Positions 23,978 through 30,435 of a stretch of 43,670 bases of DNA are shown here, one piece after another. Positions within the stretch are counted from its first letter, which is position 1. Each line of letters starts with the position of its first letter. The translations under genes were made by a program, and so were the position numbers. The notes beneath the pieces are model-generated. The model saw nothing but the letters and a program-made list of their open reading frames with translations, made no database searches and was not told the origin of the DNA. This DNA comes from Betaproteobacteria bacterium (GTDB taxonomy: Bacteria > Pseudomonadota > Gammaproteobacteria > Burkholderiales > Thiobacillaceae), in the NCBI GenBank assembly GCA_020061585.1, contig JAGUXX010000283.1, forward strand, positions 1 through 43,670, in the 5' to 3' direction.

Positions 23978-25144
23978 TTAAGCCGCGCAACAGACGGGGG
24001 CTTGTTGCATTTCCGCCAGTTCCTTGCGCAGATGCTTGGTGGCCGGCGTGACGATGGCGATGAAATAGGCTTCGCGCAGGCGGCGCTGGGCGGCGTTGTT
24101 GAGCAGATAGCCTTTGGCGCCCAGGTGCAGCATGGCGGCGTTGGCGGCTTTCAGCGACAGTTCGCCGCCGGCCAGGCGCAGTTCCAGCGTTCCCTTCACA
24201 TACGGCGCGCTGCCGTCGCGGTCGATGCGGTCGGCCAGCGCGTAGGTCGCGGCGCGGGCTTCGAGCAGCGCGGCTTCGATGTCTTCGGCCTGGTCGTCGA
24301 GGAAGCGGTTGACGTGGGCATGCGTCTTGTTTGAACGCTTCATCATCGCCGCGCAGGCGTCGATCAAGCCCAGGCCCATGCCCATCTGCAACAGGATGAA
24401 GGCGGATTTGGTACGGTCGCGGAACGCGGCGAATTCGGCGCCGGCGTGGCAGACGACTTGTTCTTCCGGCAGAAAGGCGTCGCGGAACTGGCAGGCGAAG
24501 GTGTTGGTGCCGTCCATGCCGACGAAGCGCGGGCTGGGAACCAGCGTCAGGCCGGGATGGTTGCCGGGCACGAAGCCGATCAGCAATCCTGTCTCGCCTT
24601 CAACCGTGGCGCCCATGTGGAAATAGTGGTCGGTGCCGATGTTGGACACCCAGGGCAGGGTGCCGTTGATCTTCCAGCCGCCTTCGACCTTGGTCGCTTT
24701 CAGGCGCGCTTCCTCGATGCCGCAGCAGGACTTCATCGAATTGGACTGGCCGGTGCCGCCGAGGATTTCGCCGTATGCGACTTGCGGCAGGATTTTCGCT
24801 TTCAGCGCGGTATTGGTGCTGTTGGCCATGTACCACTGGAAGGCGTACTGCGCCCAGACCAGGAAGCCGGAAGAGACGCACTCCTTGGAGACTTCCTCGA
24901 TGACCTGGATGGCATGTTTGAGGCCGCGCCCGCTGCCGCCGAGTTCGGTCGGCGTCATGCTGGCGAAGCCGCCGATGGCGCCCAGTTTGTGCATGAAGTC
25001 CTTCGGGTATTGCGCATGCACGTCGATATCGACGACCTTGGGCGCCAGTTCGGCGGCGATCAGTTCAGCCAACCCGGGCAGCACAGCCCCGGTTTCCGGG
25101 AATTTCATGATTTGGGAGGTGGTCTCCCGGGCTTCGGTGTTCAT
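23978..25144 (-). CDS. Acyl-CoA dehydrogenase-like flavoprotein
   Basis: 388 residues. The acyl-CoA dehydrogenase fold is visible as an alpha N-domain (LAELIAAELAPKVVDIDVHAQYPKDFMHKLGAIGGFASMTPTELGGSG), a middle beta domain (GGTGQSNSMKSC and VEGGWKINGTLPWVSNIGTDHYF) and a C-terminal helical domain (FILLQMGMGLGLIDACAAM to AAQRRLREAYFIAI). The TEP/GSD motif of ordinary members is replaced by GQSNSMKSCCGIEEA, so the substrate may not be a CoA ester; flavin monooxygenases of the DszC/SfnB type share this fold. The protein ends in CCAA. The ATG at 25144 follows GGAGAA. Its position between OsmC, DUF302 and rubredoxin suggests one pathway, with rubredoxin as electron partner (inferred). Confidence 0.8.
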   Translation of the reverse strand: MNTEARETTSQIMKFPETGAVLPGLAELIAAELAPKVVDIDVHAQYPKDFMHKLGAIGGFASMTPTELGGSGRGLKHAIQVIEEVSKECVSSGFLVWAQYAFQWYMANSTNTALKAKILPQVAYGEILGGTGQSNSMKSCCGIEEARLKATKVEGGWKINGTLPWVSNIGTDHYFHMGATVEGETGLLIGFVPGNHPGLTLVPSPRFVGMDGTNTFACQFRDAFLPEEQVVCHAGAEFAAFRDRTKSAFILLQMGMGLGLIDACAAMMKRSNKTHAHVNRFLDDQAEDIEAALLEARAATYALADRIDRDGSAPYVKGTLELRLAGGELSLKAANAAMLHLGAKGYLLNNAAQRRLREAYFIAIVTPATKHLRKELAEMQQAPVCCAA

Positions 25145-25170
25145 ATCCGTTCTCCAATAGGGTGTGGCTG

Positions 25171-25240
25171 CGTAGCCTGGATGCGGCGGAGCGGAATCCA
25201 GGACTCTCCCCGGATTTCGTTGCACTGCATCCGGGCTACG
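25171..25240. repeat. GTAGCC..GGATGC palindromic repeat inside the gene group
   Basis: Arms 25171-25202 (starting CGTAGCCTGGATGC) and 25208-25240 (ending GCATCCGGGCTACG) pair with several compensating or wobble changes around a short loop. This is a common type of proteobacterial intergenic palindrome. Here it separates the osmC-like gene from the acyl-CoA dehydrogenase gene, so it could lower or stabilise expression of the downstream three genes. Confidence 0.85.
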
Positions 25241-25253
25241 GTGTGACAATTTT

Positions 25254-25796
25254 TCAGGCCAGATCGACGCTCAGGTTGACCGGGTTGCGCAGGGTGTTGG
25301 CGACCGGCGACCAGGCGTTGGCATGGGCCACCAGGTTGTTCAGTTCCTCCGCGCTGGCATCGCCTTCCAGGTGCACTTTGACGCGCACGTCGGTGAAGCC
25401 GAGCTTTTTCATCGGGTCGAGATCGCCGACGCCCCAGACGGCGGTGACGTTGATGTCGCCTTCCAGTTCCAGTTCGATCTTGGACAGCTTGATGCCCAGC
25501 GCCACGGCATTGGCATGCAGGCCGACGGACAGGCAGGAACCCAGTGTCGCCAGCACCGCCTCGGAAGGGTTCGGCGCGGTGTCGTCGCCGAGCAGGTGCG
25601 GCGGCTCGTCGATGACGTGCGCTTCCAGGCCGCGCACATAGGTCAGGTTGCGAAATTTGCTCTCGCAGACGGTCTTGGCTTTCAGCGTGACCACGTTGGT
25701 CGGGTTGGCCTTGCCCTTGGCGGCCAGGTTGGCAAGACCCACGGCGTCGATGGGTTCCATGGTTGTCTGGGCTTTCAGTACGGTAGCTTCGGTCAT
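25254..25796 (-). CDS. OsmC-like protein lacking the second family cysteine
   Basis: 180 residues. The OsmC/Ohr fold is shown by APNPSEAVLATLGSCLSVGLHANAVALGIKLSKIELELEGDI and VRVKVHLEGDASAEELNNLVAHANAWSPVANTLRNPVNL. Ohr/OsmC peroxidases use two cysteines: one in the central helix (kept, LGSC) and one before a PV/PI in the second half; here that position reads NAWSPV, with no Cys. A peroxidase role is therefore doubtful. The ATG at 25796 has AGGAG six bases upstream; the ATG directly before it is less well spaced. First gene behind the sigma-54 promoter. Confidence 0.85.
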   Translation of the reverse strand: MTEATVLKAQTTMEPIDAVGLANLAAKGKANPTNVVTLKAKTVCESKFRNLTYVRGLEAHVIDEPPHLLGDDTAPNPSEAVLATLGSCLSVGLHANAVALGIKLSKIELELEGDINVTAVWGVGDLDPMKKLGFTDVRVKVHLEGDASAEELNNLVAHANAWSPVANTLRNPVNLSVDLA

Positions 25797-25802
25797 CATT
25801 GA

Positions 25803-25807
25803 CTCCT
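25803..25807 (-). promoter_or_regulatory. Ribosome-binding site of the osmC-like gene
   Basis: AGGAG on the minus strand lies three bases before one ATG and six before the next; the spacing favours the second ATG (25796). Confidence 0.7.
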
Positions 25808-25866
25808 CGGTAAAATCGGGTGGCATTCAAATTGATTGCTTGGCCCGTCAGGGTTGGAAGAGTTAT

Positions 25867-25882
25867 AGCAAACCCCGTGCCA
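25867..25882 (-). promoter_or_regulatory. Sigma-54 (RpoN) promoter of the osmC-like operon
   Basis: On the minus strand the sequence reads TGGCACGGGGTTTGCT. This fits TGGCACGNNNNTTGCW at every fixed position, with the required ten bases between the -24 GG and the -12 GC. The expected start of transcription near 25856 gives a leader of about 60 bases to the ATG at 25796. An enhancer-binding protein should activate it; no such gene is in the window and I cannot identify its binding site. Confidence 0.85.
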
Positions 25883-26056
25883 GATTGTTTTGTACAATGT
25901 AAGTCAATGATATTAATGGCAAAAATTGTAAAGTATTAGATTGTCATGTCGTATGTTTGATAAATGTTGCCAAATGATTAACAAATTGTAATTTTGTGCT
26001 GTTGGATCGGTTTGATGCCCAATATGTTGTCTGATGGCGCTGTGCGCGGCGAATAA

Positions 26057-26069
26057 AATCAATAAGTTG
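26057..26069 (+). promoter_or_regulatory. Candidate IHF site upstream of the sigma-54 promoter
   Basis: AATCAATAAGTTG matches WATCAANNNNTTR fully. It lies ~175 bases upstream of the sigma-54 -24 element, farther than usual, and ~50 bases upstream of dbpA, so its relevance is uncertain. Confidence 0.3.
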
Positions 26070-26105
26070 CGGCAGTTTCTGCGCTGTCCCGCGGGTCCGC
26101 GTGGC

Positions 26106-26111
26106 TATAAT
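26106..26111 (+). promoter_or_regulatory. Perfect -10 box six bases before the dbpA start codon
   Basis: TATAAT ends five bases before the ATG at 26117. If used, transcription would begin at or next to the start codon and give a leaderless message. No good -35 hexamer is visible 16-18 bases upstream, and no Shine-Dalgarno sequence precedes the ATG. Confidence 0.4.
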
Positions 26112-26116
26112 TCGGC

Positions 26117-27598
26117 ATGACTGAACAAACCTCCGCCGCACTCGCCACCGACCCCGCATCAAACGCGGCTCCCTTCGACCAACTGCCGCTGGCGCCCGCC
26201 GTGCTGGCGAATCTGGGGCAACTCGGCTACCTCGACATGACGCCGATCCAGGCCGCCAGCCTGCCGATCTCCCTGGCCGGGCACGATCTGATCGCGCAGG
26301 CCAAGACCGGCAGCGGCAAGACGGCGGCGTTTGGTTTGCCGCTGCTGAAAAACCTCAATCCGCGCGGGTTCAGCGTTCAGGCCATGGTGTTGTGTCCGAC
26401 CCGCGAGCTGGCCGATCAGGTCACTCAGGAACTGCGTCGGCTGGCGCGCAGCGAAGACAACATCAAGATTCTGGCGCTGGTCGGCGGCTCCACCATGCGG
26501 CCGCAAATGACCAGCCTGGAGCACGGCGCGCATGTCGTGGTCGGCACGCCGGGCCGCATCATGGACCACCTGCAACGCGGCAGCCTGAACCTGGACGCGC
26601 TGAACACGTTGGTGCTCGACGAGGCCGACCGCATGTTGGACATGGGCTTTTTCGGCGAGATCGCCGCCATCGCCAAACTGTGTCCCAAGAAACGTCAGAC
26701 GCTGCTGTTCTCCGCGACCTTCCCGGAAGAAATCGCCGAGCTGAGCCAGCGCTTCATGCGCCAGCCGCGGCAAGTGAAGCTGACCGAACTGCATGCCGGC
26801 GACAAGATTCGCCAGCGTTTCTATCAGATCGAAAAAGACCAGCGATTGCAGGCGGTGGCGCTGCTGCTGAACCACTATCGCCCGGTCAGTACCTTGGCCT
26901 TTTGCAATACCCGCCAGCAATGCCGCGACTTGTTGCAGGTGCTGCGCGCCCAGGGGTTCCATGCCTTGGCGCTGCATGGCGAGCTGGAGCAGCGCGAACG
27001 CGATCAGGTGCTGATCCAGTTCGCCAACCGCAGTTGCTCGGTGCTGGTGGCCACCGACGTCGCGGCGCGCGGTCTGGATATCGACAAGCTGGAAGCGGTG
27101 ATCAACGTCGACGTGACGCCCGATCCCGAGGTGTACATCCATCGTATCGGCCGCACCGGCCGGGTCGATCAGGATGGCTGGGCGTTGAGTCTGGCCAGCG
27201 ACAACCAGGTCAAGCGGGTGGACGCCATCGCCCAGGCGATCGGCGCGGAAATTGAATGGCATCCGCTCGCCGAACTGCAACCGGCCAGCAACAAGCCGCT
27301 GCTGCCGCCGATGGCGACCTTGCAGATACTCGGCGGGCGCAAGGATAAAATCCGCCCCGGCGACATACTCGGCGCGTTGACCGGCGAAGCCGGTTTCACC
27401 AGCGCCCAGGTCGGCAAGATCAGCGTCACGGATACGGTTACTTATGTCGCGGTCGAGCGTCGCATCGCGCATGAGGCGCAACGCCGGCTGGCGGAAGGCA
27501 AGGTCAAGGGCCGGTCGGTCAAGGTGCGCATCCTGGCGGTCGATGGCGATGCGCCGCCGCGCGAGTTCGTGCCCGCTGTGCGGCGGCGGGATGGCTGA
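26117..27598 (+). CDS. dbpA: ATP-dependent RNA helicase DbpA
   Basis: 493 residues. DEAD-box motifs in order: Q motif (GYLDMTPIQAASLP), AQAKTGSGKT (I), PTRELA (Ia), TPGR (Ib), VLDEADRM (II), SAT (III), VLVATDVAARGLDI (V), YIHRIGRTGR (VI). The C-terminal ~75 residues contain GGRKDKIRPGDILGALTGEAG, the specific RNA-binding domain of DbpA, which docks on hairpin 92 of 23S rRNA during 50S assembly. The N-terminus has an Ala-rich extension of ~18 residues. No Shine-Dalgarno sequence is seen. Confidence 0.96.
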   Translation: MTEQTSAALATDPASNAAPFDQLPLAPAVLANLGQLGYLDMTPIQAASLPISLAGHDLIAQAKTGSGKTAAFGLPLLKNLNPRGFSVQAMVLCPTRELADQVTQELRRLARSEDNIKILALVGGSTMRPQMTSLEHGAHVVVGTPGRIMDHLQRGSLNLDALNTLVLDEADRMLDMGFFGEIAAIAKLCPKKRQTLLFSATFPEEIAELSQRFMRQPRQVKLTELHAGDKIRQRFYQIEKDQRLQAVALLLNHYRPVSTLAFCNTRQQCRDLLQVLRAQGFHALALHGELEQRERDQVLIQFANRSCSVLVATDVAARGLDIDKLEAVINVDVTPDPEVYIHRIGRTGRVDQDGWALSLASDNQVKRVDAIAQAIGAEIEWHPLAELQPASNKPLLPPMATLQILGGRKDKIRPGDILGALTGEAGFTSAQVGKISVTDTVTYVAVERRIAHEAQRRLAEGKVKGRSVKVRILAVDGDAPPREFVPAVRRRDG

Positions 27599-27629
27599 CC
27601 AGCGCTGGCACCGCGCGCGCATGCGGAGC

Positions 27630-27662
27630 CGACCTGACAGGTTTAACAAACCTGTCAGGTCG
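27630..27662. repeat. Perfect 15-base-arm palindrome after dbpA, flanked by direct repeats
   Basis: CGACCTGACAGGTTT (27630-27644), loop AAC, and its exact complement (27648-27662). GCGCGCGCATGCGG lies on the left (27613-27626) and again on the right (27672-27685), like a duplicated flank. It may be a terminator for dbpA, but no T-tract follows. Confidence 0.8.
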
Positions 27663-27787
27663 GGTTGGTCAGCGCGCGCATGCGGGGCTTGCGCCAACCT
27701 GGCTTAAATGTCTGAATAGTGCGCGGTGCATTGATGGCCGCGCAAATAAACGGGAGAACTGAAAGTGCGGCCGAACTGGAAGACAAG

Positions 27788-29851
27788 ATGAACAAACGCG
27801 CGGTTGTTACCCCCCTTCTGGCATTGGTCCTGGCGATGAACGCGCATGCGGGAACCGAGGCGGAGCTGGAAAGCCTGTTGCTGCTGAGCATGGAAGATCT
27901 GCTGTCGCTGAAGATCAGGATATCCACCAATACCGCGCAGACTCTGTCGAGGGCGCCTTCGGTGGTCTCGGTAATCACGGCTGAGGATATCCGGGCCACC
28001 GGCGCGACCAATCTCCGAGAAATATTGCAAAGCGTGCCGGGCATCTACGTCAGGTCCAATCTGTTCGGCTTCCGGCCGCAGGTCACGTTTCGCGGCGCGG
28101 CGGCCGGCCATACCTTGCTGATGGTCGATGGCGCGCCGATGCGCGATCTGGTGTGGACGGCGGGCATCTTCGCCAAGGGACTGCCGACCAGCATGATCGA
28201 TCGCATCGAAATCATCCGTGGCCCCGGTTCCGCGCTGTTCGGCTCGGATGCCTCCGCCGGCGTGATCAACGTCATAACCCGCACCGCCGGCAGAATCGAA
28301 AAAAGCGAAGTCGGCGCGCGCCTGGGCAGCTTCGACAGCCAGTCCGGCTGGCTGCGGCACGGCGGAACCTGGAACGGCGTCGAGTTCGGCTTTACCGCAG
28401 ATGTGTCGCATACCGATGGTCATGATCCATTCATCCCGGTTGACGGACAAACCGCTAGCGACGCCAATTCCGGCAGCCAGGTCTCCTATGCCCCCGGTAC
28501 CGCCGGCTATGGCTGGTCCGGCACGGATTTGCGTTTCTCGGCGGCCAGGGACAACTGGCGCCTGCTGGCCGGCTATACCGGCCACAATGACCTGGAAATC
28601 GGCTTGACCGGCGCCGCCGTGCTGGACCCGCTGACCCAGGGCCGCGACAGTCGCTCCGACATCGCGCTGTTCTACGACAACGACCTGTTCGGACGGGATT
28701 GGGGGTTGAACGCGGAACTGCGCTACTACCACCTCGATTACTCTTCTGGCGACGGGTTCTTTGAACGCCCGGCGGGCTATGTCGATGCAACTGACGAGCT
28801 CTATGCCGAGGGGCAGATCAACCGGATGCGCTCCGCCGAGCGCGGCTTTGGTTTCGAGGTCAGCGGTCAGTATTCCGGCATCAAGGGGCATGCCCTGCGT
28901 ATTGGCGGCGGCCACAGCGTCAAAGACCTGTATAGAGTCGAGCAGTTGGTCAATTTCGGCACCGGGCCGGATGGCAATCCGCTGCCGGCGGGCGGCCCCC
29001 TGGTCGATATTTCGGACACCGCCTATGCCTTCGCGCCGGAGAAGGTTCGCCGTATCAACCACCTGTTTGCGCAGGACATCTGGACCTTGTCGCCGGATTG
29101 GGAACTGACCGCCGGCGCGCGCTACGACCGCTACTCCGATTTCGGCTCGACGCTGAACCCGCGCGTGGCGCTGGTCTGGCAGAGCACTGAACGGCTGACC
29201 ACCAAACTGATGTATGGCGAGGCATTCCGGGCGCCGTCCTACCTCGAACTCTATGCCCATACCGCCGCCAACAGCCCGAATCCCGACCTCACGCCGGAAC
29301 GCTCCAGCACCTGGGATCTGTCTCTGCACTTCGCGGCCACCAAGGATCTGCGCCTGGGGGTCGATCTGTATCAGTTCCGGCAGACCAATCTGATCGCGGC
29401 TGATGCCTTCAACCAGTTCCAGAATGCCGGAAATCGCACGTCCACCGGCATCGAACTCGAAGCCCAGTGGCAGGCCACCAGGAACTTGCGGGTGGCGGGC
29501 AATCTGTCGCGCAGCAGCGAGAGCGATTCGGCGTTTCGCAGCGCCTCCCTGCCGGAATCCACCGCCTATCTGCGCGCCGACTGGAAATTTCATCCCGGCT
29601 GGCACTGGAACCTCCAGGCCAACTGGATCGGCGAACGCGAACTTCCGCCCGGCGATCCGCGCGCGCCGCTGAAAGCCTATACCTTGCTGGATACCACGCT
29701 GCGTTACGCGCCGAAATCGGACTGGGCGTTCGCCGTCTCGATACGCAATCTGCTCGACACCGATGCCAGGGAGTACTCCAGCCGTTCGATCGCTGAAAAT
29801 CTGCCATTGCCCGAGCGCAGCGCCTACATGGAAGCGAAGTACGCGTTCTGA
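27788..29851 (+). CDS. TonB-dependent outer membrane receptor
   Basis: 687 residues. A signal peptide (MNKRAVVTPLLALVLAMNAHA) is followed by LLLLSMEDLLSLKIRISTNTAQTLSRAPSVVSVITAEDIRATGATNLREILQSVPGIYV, the start of a plug domain, and RIEIIRGPGSALFGSDASAGVINVITR, its conserved end. About 530 residues of beta barrel finish with a C-terminal Phe (AKYAF), needed for outer-membrane insertion. No N-terminal STN signalling domain is seen. The substrate is unknown. The ATG at 27788 opens the signal peptide. The stop overlaps the ATG of the next gene (TGATG), so this receptor is translationally coupled with the YfiR-like gene. Confidence 0.93.
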   Translation: MNKRAVVTPLLALVLAMNAHAGTEAELESLLLLSMEDLLSLKIRISTNTAQTLSRAPSVVSVITAEDIRATGATNLREILQSVPGIYVRSNLFGFRPQVTFRGAAAGHTLLMVDGAPMRDLVWTAGIFAKGLPTSMIDRIEIIRGPGSALFGSDASAGVINVITRTAGRIEKSEVGARLGSFDSQSGWLRHGGTWNGVEFGFTADVSHTDGHDPFIPVDGQTASDANSGSQVSYAPGTAGYGWSGTDLRFSAARDNWRLLAGYTGHNDLEIGLTGAAVLDPLTQGRDSRSDIALFYDNDLFGRDWGLNAELRYYHLDYSSGDGFFERPAGYVDATDELYAEGQINRMRSAERGFGFEVSGQYSGIKGHALRIGGGHSVKDLYRVEQLVNFGTGPDGNPLPAGGPLVDISDTAYAFAPEKVRRINHLFAQDIWTLSPDWELTAGARYDRYSDFGSTLNPRVALVWQSTERLTTKLMYGEAFRAPSYLELYAHTAANSPNPDLTPERSSTWDLSLHFAATKDLRLGVDLYQFRQTNLIAADAFNQFQNAGNRTSTGIELEAQWQATRNLRVAGNLSRSSESDSAFRSASLPESTAYLRADWKFHPGWHWNLQANWIGERELPPGDPRAPLKAYTLLDTTLRYAPKSDWAFAVSIRNLLDTDAREYSSRSIAENLPLPERSAYMEAKYAF

Positions 29852-30435
29852 TGGGTTCTGGTTTGTCGGTCTTCATGCCACAGACTCGCGACGCCATGCG
29901 CTTTGATCGTTACTCGCTGATCTGGTTGGTCGCCATGCTGATGCCGGCGCTGCTGGGTAATCCCCAAGTGGCGCTGGGCGAGGAATTGCCCGGCGAACAT
30001 GCGGTGCGTGCGGCGATGGTGTTCAACTTCCTCAAGTTCTCCGAATTGCCGCATGAAGTCCTGGTTGGATCACCCACCATCGAAATCTGTCTGGCGGTCG
30101 GTGGCGCGCGTCAGGCGGAAGCCCTGACCGCTTTGTCCGGCTGCAAGGTTGGCGGTCGCGAAGTGAAGGTGGCGCCACTGAACGGCGATGCCAGGGGATG
30201 CCATGTGCTGTATGTCGATACGCGGCAACGCTGGAACACTTTGAGGATGCGCCAGGGGGCGCGCCGCGTGTTGAGCATCAGCGCCTACCCGGGTTTCGCG
30301 CGTGACGGAGGTATGCTGGAAATCGCCGTTCAGGCTGACGGCGTCCGCTTCGATGTCAACCTCGCGGAAGGGCGCAACGCCGGTATCCGCTTCTCGCCGC
30401 AGATGTTGCGTCTGGCGCGTCGGGTCTATGACTGA
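29851..30435 (+). CDS. YfiR/HmsC-like (DUF4154) periplasmic protein
   Basis: 194 residues. After a signal peptide (within ~45 residues) comes the YfiR pattern: EHAVRAAMVFNFLKFSELP, IEICLAVGG, GCKVGGREVKVAPL, CHVLYVDTRQRWN, VLSISAYPGFARDGGMLEIAVQADGVRFDVNLAEGRNAGIRFSPQMLRLAR. In Pseudomonas YfiR binds the periplasmic part of the cyclase YfiN and holds it off. Here the next gene encodes a histidine kinase. The ATG at 29851 overlaps the receptor stop; an ATG at 29896 would give a tighter signal peptide. It overlaps the kinase by eight bases. Confidence 0.88.
   Translation: MGSGLSVFMPQTRDAMRFDRYSLIWLVAMLMPALLGNPQVALGEELPGEHAVRAAMVFNFLKFSELPHEVLVGSPTIEICLAVGGARQAEALTALSGCKVGGREVKVAPLNGDARGCHVLYVDTRQRWNTLRMRQGARRVLSISAYPGFARDGGMLEIAVQADGVRFDVNLAEGRNAGIRFSPQMLRLARRVYD

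Larger units (their letters stand above)
25797..26116. promoter_or_regulatory. Divergent AT-rich control region of the osmC-like gene group and dbpA
   Basis: 320 bases without a gene. It holds the sigma-54 promoter (25867-25882) pointing left, a small perfect palindrome TTGTACAA at 25890-25897, an AT-rich tract 25898-26000, an IHF consensus match at 26057-26069, and a TATAAT at 26106-26111 pointing right. Confidence 0.7.

Noticed and set aside
27704..29605. A 633-codon open frame opposite the TonB-dependent receptor
   Set aside because: No motifs or signal, and the opposite strand holds a complete receptor with signal peptide and C-terminal Phe.
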